In this document: positions 25,081 through 33,802 of the stretch, one piece after another
How positions within the stretch are numbered: position 1 is the stretch's first letter
Layout: each line of letters starts with the position of its first letter
Source: Bryobacterales bacterium
GTDB lineage: Bacteria > Acidobacteriota > Terriglobia > Bryobacterales > Bryobacteraceae
DNA length: 44,909 nucleotides
Assembly: GCA_020852755.1 (NCBI GenBank)
Contig: JADZAF010000106.1
Location: 1-44,909 of the forward strand
Reading direction: 5' to 3'
Notes under the pieces: model-generated
Seen by the model: only the letters and a program-made list of their open reading frames with translations
Told to the model about the DNA's origin: nothing
Databases searched by the model: none
Program-made: the position numbers and the translations under genes

Positions 25081-27325
25081 GGAACTCGAGCACGGGCAGG
25101 AAATCGGTGCCCATGGCCTTGCCGCCCTGCGGGTAGGAGAGCGCCCGGGTATAGCCGCCGCCGTCGTCCAGGAACTTCTCGGCGGCGCCGGTATGGATGA
25201 AGAAGCGCTCCGCCAGGGCGCGTTCCAGGTCCGGCAGGCCGGCGGCCAGGAAACCGCGGTCGCCGGAAAGCCGGTAGGCGTGGGCCAGCGTTTCGAGGTG
25301 CAGAAGGGTGGCGCCCTGGTGGCGCAGGGACGGCAGTTCCTTGTAGTAGAACAGGCCGTTGGCGTTGCGGCCCTCGCGCACCAGGTCCCGCGCCTCGGCC
25401 AGGACCGCTTCGCGCAGTTCGGGGTCCGGCACGTAGCGCAGGTAGCGGGCCAGCGAGGTCAGGGTCAGGCTGTTCATGAAGACCACCCGCACCATGCTGT
25501 GATCGGTGTAGGGCGCCAGCAGGCCGGGGATGCGAGCGTGCCACTGGCGGAAGAAGCCGGCGATCCGGCGGCAGGCGTCGAGATACCGGCCCTCGCCGGT
25601 TTCGCGGTAGAGCGCCAGGAGGGCGCGCAGGGCCCAGCCCATGTCGCGGGTCTGCGAGGCGCCGGGGTCCCGGTACTGCGGCAGCGCCATCTGCCGCAGG
25701 ATGTTCTCCCCGATGCCCAAAGCCGCGTCGTAAGCCTCGCGGTCACCCAGCAGGCGCCAGGCGTCGATCAGGCCCTCGACCCACTGGTGTGAGGGTGAGA
25801 CGCCGCCGGTGACATGCCCGGCGGAGTGGGCGATGTGGCCCCCGCGGCGATTGGGATCGGCCGAGACGTGGGCGATGTCCACGTCCCGCCAGTGCAGCGC
25901 CGCGGTGGCGGCGTAGTCCAGGAAGCGGCGCTCGCCGGTGCGGGCGTACTCCAGGAAGGCGAGGTGGGCGAAGTCGTATTCGTTGTTCAGCCAGACCACG
26001 CGGTCCCGGCCCCGTCCCTGGCCGGTGTAGCCCCAGTCCACCTCGTCTCCGAAATTCCAGATGCCGAGCCCGACCGGCCGGTTGTCCAGCACGTCGTAGA
26101 GGAGGGCCTCGATGCGGCGGCTGCGCGGGCCTTCGAAGATGCGCTCGTCCCACACGCCGGAGCGGCCGTACCAGGCGGCATCGATCCGGGCCACGTCGGG
26201 GATCTGGTGCTGAAGCGCACGCAGGGAGAGCTCCTGCCGGGGCTGGGCGGCGGGGTGGAAGTAGAGCAGCAGGTGATGGGTTTTCGCCGCGCCGTGGGGG
26301 AAGGCCAGCGGTTGGCCGGAAGGGTACAGGGACAGGCGGATACCGGAAGGGGTGGCTTCCAGGGCCTTGGGGAAGTTTTGCTGGGCGTGGCGCAGGGACA
26401 CGGTGAGACCGGATCCGGCGGCGGTCCAATCGCACCAGAAACTGCCCCAGAAGGACTGCATGGCGTGCTCGACCGAATCGTAGCGGAACTGCTCGGGGCC
26501 GAAACGGTACTCCACGCGCTCGCCGGATTCGAGCACACGGGTGGTGTAGTGCCCGTAGCCGAGGAGCAGGCGAGGGCGCGGGGCCTGGGGTTCGGCGGTC
26601 CACTCCCAGGATTCGACCTCGGCGTTGCCGCCCCGGGCCAGCAGCACGCGGTACTCGACTTCGACCCAGGGCTTGTCTTTCCAGAAGGTAAGGAGGGCGG
26701 AGAAGTCGAAGGGGGAACCGGGCGGGCCGTGGCGGCCCTTCACCCGCACCTGGGCGGCTACCGGGCCGGATTCGAGCACCGCGAGATCGACCGGGCCGGC
26801 GTCCGCGGTGGAGAAGGCGCGGCCGGCGGCGGTGAGGGTGAAGCGGGCGTTCAGCGGGAAGACGGGCTGCCCGGCGAGGCGCACGTCCGCCAGCGGGTGG
26901 AAACCCCGCGAGGGAATGCGGGCCGCCAGCGCGCCGGTATCCACTTCGATGGAGCCGTCCTCCAGGCGGCGGGTTCGAACCCCGGCAGCCGGGGGCGGGG
27001 CGCCCGGCGCGATCCGCCAGCGGATCTGCTTGCCCCGGTTGCCGGGCAGGCCAACCAGGGTCCGGACCAGCAGCCAGCGCACGCTGCCGTCCGGCCAGCG
27101 GCTGGTGACGGCGGCCTGGACGGGCAGGGGCTGGCCGCCGTCGAAGAGCCGGAAATCGTCCGCCCGGCGGAGCAGGCCCCGGGGGAAAGGCATTCCCGCG
27201 GTGACGGGCTCGGCGGCGCGATCGAAGCGGGCGATCTTCTCGAAGGTCCAGACGCCTTCGGGAGCGGGGGCGGCCGCGGCGGGGGATAGGGCCGGCAAAA
27301 GGAGAAGCAGCAGGGGTCGAAGCAT
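24983..27325 (-). CDS. PcRGLX/YetA-like exported protein (PL26-type exo-rhamnogalacturonan lyase family)
   Basis: The 780-aa product has a signal peptide (MLRPLLLLLLPALSPAAAA) and the three-part layout of PcRGLX/YetA-like proteins: an N-terminal RIFT-barrel region (about 25-120, PFPRGLLRRADDFRLFDGG), a central beta-sandwich (about 120-400, with FDFSALLTFWKDKPWVEVEY) and a C-terminal alpha/alpha toroid (about 400-760, with LGIWNFGDEVDWGYTGQG, WLNNEYDFAHLAFLEYARTG and GGVSPSHQWVEGL). Fungal PcRGLX is a family 26 exo-rhamnogalacturonan lyase, so pectin side-chain degradation is likely, but bacterial homologs are diverse. It has no good Shine-Dalgarno sequence. Its 3' end lies inside a diverged repeat and converges with the TonB-dependent receptor, a plausible import partner. 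Confidence 0.82.
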   Translation of the reverse strand: MLRPLLLLLLPALSPAAAAPAPEGVWTFEKIARFDRAAEPVTAGMPFPRGLLRRADDFRLFDGGQPLPVQAAVTSRWPDGSVRWLLVRTLVGLPGNRGKQIRWRIAPGAPPPAAGVRTRRLEDGSIEVDTGALAARIPSRGFHPLADVRLAGQPVFPLNARFTLTAAGRAFSTADAGPVDLAVLESGPVAAQVRVKGRHGPPGSPFDFSALLTFWKDKPWVEVEYRVLLARGGNAEVESWEWTAEPQAPRPRLLLGYGHYTTRVLESGERVEYRFGPEQFRYDSVEHAMQSFWGSFWCDWTAAGSGLTVSLRHAQQNFPKALEATPSGIRLSLYPSGQPLAFPHGAAKTHHLLLYFHPAAQPRQELSLRALQHQIPDVARIDAAWYGRSGVWDERIFEGPRSRRIEALLYDVLDNRPVGLGIWNFGDEVDWGYTGQGRGRDRVVWLNNEYDFAHLAFLEYARTGERRFLDYAATAALHWRDVDIAHVSADPNRRGGHIAHSAGHVTGGVSPSHQWVEGLIDAWRLLGDREAYDAALGIGENILRQMALPQYRDPGASQTRDMGWALRALLALYRETGEGRYLDACRRIAGFFRQWHARIPGLLAPYTDHSMVRVVFMNSLTLTSLARYLRYVPDPELREAVLAEARDLVREGRNANGLFYYKELPSLRHQGATLLHLETLAHAYRLSGDRGFLAAGLPDLERALAERFFIHTGAAEKFLDDGGGYTRALSYPQGGKAMGTDFLPVLEFLYAARDPGLIRQTDFQFRLTGPNAPVSREGSR

Positions 27326-27380
27326 GTGACCATGCTACGCCGGGGGAAGCGGGCCGGCGCGCCGGGATTGACCCGTAGAG

Positions 27381-28544
27381 CTACTTTTCGAGCAGGATGC
27401 CGCGGCGTTCCACCTGCTCCATCACGCGCAGCAGGTTGCCGCCCAGTATCTTCGCGATGTCCGCTTCCGAATAACCCTTCTGCCGGAGCGCTTCCGTAAG
27501 GCGGGGCAGGCGCGCGGCGTCCTCCATCCCCAGCGGCATGGTGGCGCCGTCGAAATCCGAACCCAGGCCCACGTGATCCACCCCGGCCACCCGGGCCGCA
27601 TGATCGACGTGATCGACGATCCGCTCCCAGCTCACCGCCGGCAGCCTGCCCTCCTTCATCCACTGGCGCTCCAGGCGCTCGTAGCCCTCAATCCGGCAGT
27701 AGGGATTGGGGCCGCAAACCTTCAGCATCGGGGCGTAGAGTGACGGCTTCAGGGCGGCCGAGGCCTTGCGGAACTCCTCGCTCAGAAACCCGGCGTTGTA
27801 GTTGATCATGACCACGCCGCCGTTCTTCGCCAGCGCGCGCAGCATGGCGTCGCTCATGTTGCGCGGATGCCCGCACAGCTCCCGGCAGGAGGAGTGTGAA
27901 GCGATCACCGGAGCGGTGGAGATCTCCAGCACGTCCGCGAAAGTCTTGTCGGAGACGTGCGAGACGTCCACCATCACGCCCAGCCGGTTGAGCTCCTTCA
28001 CCACGTCGCGCCCGAAGGCCGTGAGCCCGTTGTGCCGGGGTTTGTCGGTGGAGGAATCGGCCCAGTTGTTGTTGCTGGAATGAGTCAGGGTCAGGTAGCG
28101 GGCGCCGAGCGCCGCGTAGCAGCGCAGGACCGCCAGGTCGTCGTCGATCAGGTGGCCGCCTTCCACTCCCATCAGCACGGCGATCCGGCCGGCGCGGTGC
28201 GCCTGGCGGACCGCGGCGGCGGTGGTGGCCAGCACCAGGTCGCGCGGATGGCGCCGCACGGTCTCGATCACGGCATCCATCAGCTGCAGCGAGCGCCTGA
28301 CCGCCGCCGGTCCCGTGACCTCGCCGGGCGCCCAGATGGAGAAGAAGGCCGCGTCCAGCCCGCCCTCGCGCAGGCGGGGGAGATCCACGTGCCCCGACTC
28401 GCCGCGGCGGCCGAAATCAAACGACCGGTCGAAGAACAGCCGCTGGGGCGTATCCACGTGACCGTCCACCACCAGCGCGCGAAAGTGCGGCTCCTGCGCG
28501 GGCTGGGCCAGGAACAGGGCGGCCAGCAAAAGCCGTGTCAGCAC
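27381..28544 (-). CDS. Exported membrane-dipeptidase-type metallopeptidase (M19)
   Basis: The 387-aa protein starts with GTG 28544 and a signal peptide (MLTRLLLAALFLAQPAQ). M19 renal-dipeptidase motifs are present: VVDGHVDTPQ (metal HxD), GVEGGHLIDDDLAVLR with the bridging Glu, LTLTHSSNNNWADSS, VDVSHVSDKTF, VIASHSSCRELCGHPRNMSD and DHVGLGSDFDGA. It should cleave dipeptides, including D-residue-containing ones, in the periplasm. It lies 9 nt downstream of the lutB-lutA fusion stop on the same strand, so it may be co-transcribed, although no functional link to lactate oxidation is evident. Confidence 0.93.
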   Translation of the reverse strand: MLTRLLLAALFLAQPAQEPHFRALVVDGHVDTPQRLFFDRSFDFGRRGESGHVDLPRLREGGLDAAFFSIWAPGEVTGPAAVRRSLQLMDAVIETVRRHPRDLVLATTAAAVRQAHRAGRIAVLMGVEGGHLIDDDLAVLRCYAALGARYLTLTHSSNNNWADSSTDKPRHNGLTAFGRDVVKELNRLGVMVDVSHVSDKTFADVLEISTAPVIASHSSCRELCGHPRNMSDAMLRALAKNGGVVMINYNAGFLSEEFRKASAALKPSLYAPMLKVCGPNPYCRIEGYERLERQWMKEGRLPAVSWERIVDHVDHAARVAGVDHVGLGSDFDGATMPLGMEDAARLPRLTEALRQKGYSEADIAKILGGNLLRVMEQVERRGILLEK

Positions 28545-28553
28545 ATAACCATA

Positions 28554-30686
28554 CTACTCCAGCCGTTCGGCGAGCCGCTCCGCGGTGTGCTTCACCCGTA
28601 CGGCCAGGCCCTTCTTGTCGCAGCCGCCCCGGATCTGCATGACGCAGCCCGGGCAATCGGCCGCCACTTCGGAAACGCCGGTGGCCTCGATGTTGTGCAG
28701 CTTGCGATGCAGGATGGCGGCCGAGATCTCGGGCAGCTTGAGGGTGTACGAGCCGCCCATGCCGCAGCAGATGTCGGACTCGAACATCTCGACGATCTGG
28801 TGGCCCGCCCGGCGCAACAGGTCGCGCGGCTCGCCGCTGACGTGCAGGGTGCGCTTCAGATGGCAGGAGTCGTGATAGGTCAGCGGCAGCGGCGCCTCGC
28901 CATCCCGGAACGAGAGCCGGCCCTCGTCCACCAGCTGCTTGACCAGCCAGGAGAAATCCACCGCCTTGTCCGCCAGGCGCCTGGCCTCCGGCAGCGCTTC
29001 GTGCCTGCCGAGGCTTTCCAGCGTGCCGATGAACTCCTGCTTCAGCGCCACGGTGCAGGTGGGGCAGGCGGTCACCACCCATTTCACGTCCTGTTCGAGC
29101 AGGGCGCGGATGTTGTCGATGGAGTTCTGCGCCGCAACTTCGTAGGCGCCGCTGTACCGCGCCGGCGCGCCGCAGCAGGTCTGCCCTTCGGGGAAGACCA
29201 CCTCGATGCCCGCCCGGTTCAGGATCTTCACCACGGCCTCGCCGATCTCCGTATAGGCGAAGTCGATCAGGCAGCCGGCGTAGAGCGCGGCTTTTTCCTC
29301 GGAGCGCGGCTGGGGGATCTTGCGGAACGTGTCCCGGAAGGGCGCGGGAGCGATGGACGGCAGGCTGCGGTCCCGGGTGAAAGTGGAAAGGAACAGCGGC
29401 AGGTGCCGGATGAAGCCGCCATCCACGAACGGCTTCTGGCCGAGGGAGGCCGCCCGCAGCATGGTATGGAACAGGCGGCGGTTGTTCACCACGGCGAAGA
29501 TCCCCTTCTGCACCAGGGACTGGCCCTGCTCCACCACCAGGCGGCGGCGCAGCTCCAGAATGAGGCCGGGAATATCGATGTTGCCGGGGCAGAACTCGCG
29601 GCAGTTGCCGCACTGAATGCAGAGGCCCTGAATGTCCTCGCTCTGCTTGAGCGCATCGAACCAGGCGGTGAGGATGGTCCCGATGCCGCCGGTATAGACC
29701 TTGCCGAAGACGTGGCCGCCCACCAGGCGGAAGACCGGGCAGACGTTCAGGCAGGACGCGCAGCGGATGCACTGCAGGGCTTCGCGGAACTGCGGATCCT
29801 CCGCCATCTCGCTGCGGCGGTTGTCCATGAGGACGATGTGCAGGTCTTTCAGCGTGCCGTCGGTGTTGGGCGCCGGGCCGGTGATGATGGAGACGTAGCT
29901 GGTGAGCAGCTGCGCGGTGGCGCTGCGCGGGAGGGCGGTGAGAACCGGCAGGATATCCTCGAACAGGGCCACCAGCTTCTCGATGCCGACGATGGCGATA
30001 TGGGTGTTGGGCAGGGTGGCGACCAGGCGGGCGTTGCCTTCGTTGGTGACCAGCACCAGGCTGCCGGTCTCGGCAACCGCGATGTTGGCGCCCGAGATGC
30101 CGATATCGGCGTTGAGGAACCTGGAGCGGAGTTCCTGGCGGGCCACGTTCACCAGACGGGGGATGTCGGAACTCAGCCGCTCATTGATTTCCTTGCTGAA
30201 GAGGCCGGCCACGTCCTCCTTGGTCATATGGATGGCGGGCAGCACCATGTGGGAAGGCCGCTGCCCGGCAAGCTGGACGATCCACTCCCCCAGGTCCGTT
30301 TCGCTGACCGACAGGCCCTCTTTTTCGAGATAGGGGTTGAGATGGATCTCCTCGGAAGCCATCGACTTGGATTTGACGATGGCGCGCGCCCCTTTTTCGC
30401 GGGCTACGTTCAGCACGTATTCCCGGACCTGCTGAGGATCGCCGGTCCGGAAGACCTTGGCGCCCCTGGCGCGGGCATTGGCGGCGAACTCCGCGGCCAG
30501 CGCTTCCAGGTGCGAGGCGGCGTAGGCTTTGCGTTCCGCGATAAGCGTGCGCAGGGCTTCGAAGTCGATGCCCGCGTAGGCCTGGGCGCGGTTGCCGCGG
30601 TAGGCTTCGGAGAACTTTCCGAGCGCGCCGGTCAACTTGGGATTGCGCAGCGCCTCGGCGATGGACTGGGTGAACTGGCTGCTCAT
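28554..30686 (-). CDS. LutB-LutA fusion: iron-sulfur L-lactate oxidation subunit
   Basis: The 710-aa product joins two proteins usually encoded separately. Residues about 1-290 are a LUD domain (VKSKSMASEEIHLNPYLE, VAETGSLVLVTNEGN). CIRCASCLNVCP (306-317) and CIQCGNCREFCP (356-367) bind two 4Fe-4S clusters, as in LutB/YkgF. From about residue 465 two CCG domains follow (YAGCLIDFAY...TCCGAP...CPTC and CHLKRTL...ICCGMGGS...DCPGC), as in LutA/YkgE. With LutC it would form the cytoplasmic L-lactate dehydrogenase complex that makes pyruvate. Start ATG 30686 overlaps the lutC stop (ATGA), and the frame extending further upstream is rejected for that reason. No permease is in the window. Confidence 0.93.
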   Translation of the reverse strand: MSSQFTQSIAEALRNPKLTGALGKFSEAYRGNRAQAYAGIDFEALRTLIAERKAYAASHLEALAAEFAANARARGAKVFRTGDPQQVREYVLNVAREKGARAIVKSKSMASEEIHLNPYLEKEGLSVSETDLGEWIVQLAGQRPSHMVLPAIHMTKEDVAGLFSKEINERLSSDIPRLVNVARQELRSRFLNADIGISGANIAVAETGSLVLVTNEGNARLVATLPNTHIAIVGIEKLVALFEDILPVLTALPRSATAQLLTSYVSIITGPAPNTDGTLKDLHIVLMDNRRSEMAEDPQFREALQCIRCASCLNVCPVFRLVGGHVFGKVYTGGIGTILTAWFDALKQSEDIQGLCIQCGNCREFCPGNIDIPGLILELRRRLVVEQGQSLVQKGIFAVVNNRRLFHTMLRAASLGQKPFVDGGFIRHLPLFLSTFTRDRSLPSIAPAPFRDTFRKIPQPRSEEKAALYAGCLIDFAYTEIGEAVVKILNRAGIEVVFPEGQTCCGAPARYSGAYEVAAQNSIDNIRALLEQDVKWVVTACPTCTVALKQEFIGTLESLGRHEALPEARRLADKAVDFSWLVKQLVDEGRLSFRDGEAPLPLTYHDSCHLKRTLHVSGEPRDLLRRAGHQIVEMFESDICCGMGGSYTLKLPEISAAILHRKLHNIEATGVSEVAADCPGCVMQIRGGCDKKGLAVRVKHTAERLAERLE

Positions 30687-31240
30687 TGGTGATCCGCCTC
30701 TCCGGCTTCGTCGATGAACACGATGATCAGGCGTTTGGGGCCGTGCACGCCGATGGTGAGCACGCGCTCGATATCGGCGGTCCGGCTGGGCCCGGTGATG
30801 GCCGAGAGAAAGGCGCAGCGGCCGGGATCGAACCGCGCCAGGCCGGCGGCCATGTCGGGAAGGATCCTGCCGGTTTCGGCCAGGGCGATGTGGATGGGAG
30901 GCAGCGAAGAGACCAGGCGCTGCTCCACCGCGGTGGCGTCCACCAGCAGGGTGCCGGTCTGCGCCACGGCCCAATCCACCTGGCTGATGCCGGCACGGGC
31001 CCCGGCGGCCAGGTCGCGGGTGATTTCGAAGCGCAGCCCGGGCACCTGTGCGGCCAGCCGCTTGCGGTCCAGCGCGGCGGCGAAGGAGCCGTCCGCCCAC
31101 AAGGCGTAGGCGCCCGGCTGATCGGCGATGCCTTCGCTCCGCAGGAAATCCAGGATGAAATCGAGGGCCTGGGCCCGGGTGGCGAAGCGGTGCACCTCGG
31201 CGCTCACCGCCTCCGCGCGAGTTTTGAACTGTTCGAACAT
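30683..31240 (-). CDS. lutC: LutC-like lactate utilization protein (LUD domain)
   Basis: ATG 31240 gives 185 aa; an upstream open extension to 31414 has no supporting start and would override the promoter. The LUD domain is visible as DWAVAQTGTLLVDATA, LPPIHIALAETGRILPDM, LSAITGPSRTADIERVLTIG and the C-terminal GPKRLIIVFIDE. It is the third component of L-lactate oxidation with LutA and LutB. Its TGA overlaps the start of the lutB-lutA fusion, indicating translational coupling. The ribosome-binding site is weak (AGG 6 nt before the start) and the -10 box lies only 10 nt from the ATG, so translation may be close to leaderless. Confidence 0.9.
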   Translation of the reverse strand: MFEQFKTRAEAVSAEVHRFATRAQALDFILDFLRSEGIADQPGAYALWADGSFAAALDRKRLAAQVPGLRFEITRDLAAGARAGISQVDWAVAQTGTLLVDATAVEQRLVSSLPPIHIALAETGRILPDMAAGLARFDPGRCAFLSAITGPSRTADIERVLTIGVHGPKRLIIVFIDEAGEADHQ

Positions 31241-31250
31241 GGCAAGCCTA

Positions 31251-31279
31251 TTTATAGAATAAGGCCTTAGACTCCACAA
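31251..31279 (-). promoter_or_regulatory. Sigma-70-like promoter for the lutC-lutBA operon
   Basis: On the minus strand TTGTGG (31279-31274) and TATAAA (31256-31251) are separated by exactly 17 nt and lie 10 nt before the lutC ATG. The boxes match the consensus well for such GC-rich DNA. The predicted start of transcription falls within a few bases of the ATG. No clear LutR/FadR-like operator was found beside it. Confidence 0.55.
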
Positions 31280-31375
31280 TGCTGGGGCTGCCGGGCCGCG
31301 GCCGGAGGAAGCGCGCAGGGCAGGGGCGGCGGAGGGAACGCGGGCGCGGACAGGCTTCCTGGGGGCAGGCTTCCA

Positions 31376-31409
31376 CCCCGGGTGGCAGGCGCGGCCCGCC
31401 ACCCCGGGG
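31376..31409 (-). terminator. GC-rich hairpin downstream of the STAS gene
   Basis: CCCCGGGTGGC (31376-31386) pairs with GCCACCCCGGGG (31398-31409) over 11 bp with one bulged base, around an 11-nt loop. It lies 12 nt after the stop of the minus-strand STAS gene. There is no T-tract, so it may act as an mRNA 3'-end stabiliser or a Rho-assisted terminator. The remaining 31241-31420 interval holds the lut promoter and GC-rich sequence without a supported gene. Confidence 0.45.
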
Positions 31410-31420
31410 CGCAAGGCCGG

Positions 31421-31765
31421 TTAGACGAAACTGCGGACCGCGCTGGCCTCGGTCTCGTGGACGTCGAAAACGGTATACAGCTTGGTAATCTGCAACAGAT
31501 CCCGCACCCGCTTGGTCAGGCCCAATAACTTCAGTTGGCCGCCCTGATTGGTGACGGTGGTAAAGCCGGAGACCAGCTCACCGATTCCCGAGCTGTCGAT
31601 ATAGGAGACCTCGGCCAGATTCAGCAGAACCTTCTTCTGCCCTTTGCCGACCAGCTCGCGGATGGTGTCGCGCAGTGCGCTGGAGCCTTCGCCCAGCGTG
31701 ATTCTGCCCACGGCATCCACGACGGTCACGTCACCTACCTGACGGGTGCTCAATTTAACGCTCAC
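31421..31765 (-). CDS. STAS-domain anti-sigma factor antagonist (RsbV/SpoIIAA-like)
   Basis: The 114-aa single STAS domain has the hallmark NLAEVSYIDSSGIGEL, where one Ser would be phosphorylated by the partner kinase. GDVTVVDAVGRITLGEGSS and LLGLTKRVRDLLQITKL match the other strands and helices. Unphosphorylated protein would bind the anti-sigma kinase and release a sigma factor or another client. Start is GTG 31765 with GGAGG upstream. It sits 42 nt after the RsbW-like gene on the same strand, forming a probable partner-switching pair. No sigma factor or PP2C phosphatase is adjacent. Confidence 0.93.
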   Translation of the reverse strand: MSVKLSTRQVGDVTVVDAVGRITLGEGSSALRDTIRELVGKGQKKVLLNLAEVSYIDSSGIGELVSGFTTVTNQGGQLKLLGLTKRVRDLLQITKLYTVFDVHETEASAVRSFV

Positions 31766-31807
31766 AGTGGATTATTCCTCCCTCGCACGAATCTCAGCTT
31801 GTCGATT

Positions 31808-32248
31808 TCACTTTGCAGCCAGGTACTTGATCAGTGTAACTTCCGTCCCCCCGGGCTGAAGACGGCGTACTTTGAACTCGTCCATGAAGGCACGGATCAG
31901 GAAGATGCCGCGTCCGGACTGGCGCAGCAGGTTCTCCTCGGAGAGCGGGTCGGGGAGCGAATCGGGATCGAACCCCTCACCCTGGTCGGCGATGCGGATC
32001 ACGAACCGGGTGCCGTTCCGGGCGATGGAAACATGGACCTTCTTCTCGGCGTTGAAGCGATTGCCATGGACCACGGCGTTGACCATGGACTCGCGCACGG
32101 CCATCCCGATCCGGTGCAGGTCCTCCTCCGCGAAACCGGCATCCCTCGCAAGGTTGAGGGCCAGGGTCTCGGCGTCATCCACGCTGTCCAGCGTAGAGTT
32201 CAGGAACTGATCGACGCCCTGGCTCTTCTCCTGCGAGTGCTTTCCCAT
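31808..32248 (-). CDS. Anti-sigma regulatory factor, serine/threonine kinase (RsbW/SpoIIAB-like)
   Basis: The 146-aa HATPase_c protein has the N-box VRESMVNAVVHGNRF (about 50-65), the G1-box DQGEGFDPDSLPDPL and the G2-box SGRGIFLIRAFMDEF, all typical of GHKL kinases of the SpoIIAB/RsbW family. It would phosphorylate the STAS protein encoded just downstream and bind a sigma factor or another target. It starts at ATG 32248 without a visible Shine-Dalgarno sequence. The pair resembles stress-type partner-switching modules, but the regulated target is not in the window. Confidence 0.92.
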   Translation of the reverse strand: MGKHSQEKSQGVDQFLNSTLDSVDDAETLALNLARDAGFAEEDLHRIGMAVRESMVNAVVHGNRFNAEKKVHVSIARNGTRFVIRIADQGEGFDPDSLPDPLSEENLLRQSGRGIFLIRAFMDEFKVRRLQPGGTEVTLIKYLAAK

Positions 32249-32344
32249 AAAACGATCGTGCCGAACGGCGAACCGCTACGATAAACTACCCGCGCCGGGC
32301 AAGTCAAGGCCAAGGGCGCCCGCGGCGGTCCGCCGGAGGCGGCT

Positions 32345-33679
32345 TCAAGGCTGCTGTGGAGCAACCGCGGCGGCCGAGCCCGAGAGCCTTTCCATCTCGG
32401 CGAGCTGCTTCTTCACCTGCTCGGCGTCCTGGGCGTTGGGGGCGAATTTCAGATAGCTGCGCATCTGCTCGGCGGCGCCCCCGTAGTCCTGGCGCTGGGC
32501 GAGGATCATGCCCAGCAGGTGCGGGATGCGCGGGAAGCGGTGCTGGCTGTCGAGTTTCAAAGCCTCGCGGGCGCTCTTCTCCGCCGTGTCCAGCTTGCCG
32601 AGGTTGTAATTGGCGACGGAGTTAAAGAAGTAGGCCTGGGGAAACTCGATGGGGTTGAGACGGACGACCCGGTCGCTGATGTCGGCCACCTCCTGCCACT
32701 TACTCTCCCCGGCCGCCAGAACGGCCATCTGGAGGTACGGGCTGACGAACTTGGGATCGGCGGCCAGCGCCTGCGCATAGGCCTGGCGGGCGCCTTCCAC
32801 GTCCTTCTGCTGCTGTTTCAGGAATCCCAGTTCGTACCAGGCCGAGGCGTATTTCGGGTAGACGGCCACGGCTTTCTCGAGCTGCTTGCGGGCATCCTCG
32901 AACTTCTTCTTGCGAAGCGCCTCGCGGCCCTTCTCGAAGGCCTTCTTGGCATCCTTGGGGGCCTGGAGGCTGGTGAAGCTGATGGTGGTACCTTCGACGT
33001 TGCCCAGCCGGCGCAAAACGATGGTGCCGACGTCCGGGTTGTCGAACATGCGCCGCCCGGCGAGGTTGACCGGCTCAGACCGGAATCCGGGCAGGACAGC
33101 GCGCAGCTCGCAGCCCATGAGGTCGCGCTCGGTGATGCGGCGGCTTTGGCCGAGCGGTCCGGAGCTGCGGGAACCCGCGCCCATTCCGCTTCCGCCGCGG
33201 CTGAAGGGATCGTCGGCGCTGGGGCCCACGCTGGCGTCGGCGAGCATGCCGCGGTTCTCTCCCAACTGGAAGCTGAACCGGCCCTTGCTGTCGGTGTAGG
33301 CTTCCGGGCGGGGGATGCCGTTGCAGACCCGCTCGATGACGACCGAGTCGGGCGGCGGGGTGCCGTCCTCCATCATTACTTTGCCGGAGAGAAAGATGGG
33401 TCTTTCGAATTCCGGCATCTGCTGCCGCTGTTGTTCCTCGGGTCCCGGGAATGGCGAGCGCCGCTCCGGTGTAGGAGTGGGCGTGGGTGTGGGACCGGGA
33501 CGGGTTCCTACTCCGGGGTCGGGACCCGGCGAAGGAGAAGGAGAAGGCACGGTACCTCCGGATCCCCCTTGTCCGCCCTGACCGGGCGCCCCCTGCCCCT
33601 CTGCCTGGCCCGGCGCCATGAGCACCAGGGCCGCCACCGCGATTGCAAGCACCAGAACTCTTCCGCTTTCGCGGCTCAT
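32345..33679 (-). CDS. Exported TPR protein with Pro/Gly-rich linker and carboxypeptidase-regulatory-like domain
   Basis: The 444-aa product has a signal peptide (to about AEGQ), a Gly/Pro/Ser-rich low-complexity region with a PTPTPTPTP tract (about 28-90), a beta-sandwich resembling carboxypeptidase-regulatory or SdrB-like modules (FLSGKVMMEDGTPPPDSVVI; YTDSKGRFSFQLGENRG) and four or more C-terminal TPRs (AFEKGREALRKKKFEDARKQ; ASAWYELGFLKQQQKDVEGA; YFFNSVANYNLGKLDTAEKS). The start ATG 33679 has GGAGGGAGG 6 nt upstream. This combination is common among acidobacterial exported proteins; function is unknown, probably surface assembly or processing of extracellular polymer. Confidence 0.85.
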   Translation of the reverse strand: MSRESGRVLVLAIAVAALVLMAPGQAEGQGAPGQGGQGGSGGTVPSPSPSPGPDPGVGTRPGPTPTPTPTPERRSPFPGPEEQQRQQMPEFERPIFLSGKVMMEDGTPPPDSVVIERVCNGIPRPEAYTDSKGRFSFQLGENRGMLADASVGPSADDPFSRGGSGMGAGSRSSGPLGQSRRITERDLMGCELRAVLPGFRSEPVNLAGRRMFDNPDVGTIVLRRLGNVEGTTISFTSLQAPKDAKKAFEKGREALRKKKFEDARKQLEKAVAVYPKYASAWYELGFLKQQQKDVEGARQAYAQALAADPKFVSPYLQMAVLAAGESKWQEVADISDRVVRLNPIEFPQAYFFNSVANYNLGKLDTAEKSAREALKLDSQHRFPRIPHLLGMILAQRQDYGGAAEQMRSYLKFAPNAQDAEQVKKQLAEMERLSGSAAAVAPQQP

Positions 33680-33802
33680 GGGATACCTCCCTCCGTTCCC
33701 GGATGGCGTCCATACGCCGGAGCCGGGAACTCCTGCCTTAAAACTGCCCCTATTATGTCACAGCGAGTCGGGTAGAATGAACGCGATGAAGGCTTGTTAA
33801 CT

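Noticed and set aside
27957-30692. 911-codon plus-strand open frame
   Set aside because: It is antisense to the dipeptidase and the lutB-lutA fusion, which have unmistakable motifs. It shows no domain and has the Gly/Ala/His/Gln-rich composition of an antisense shadow in high-GC DNA.
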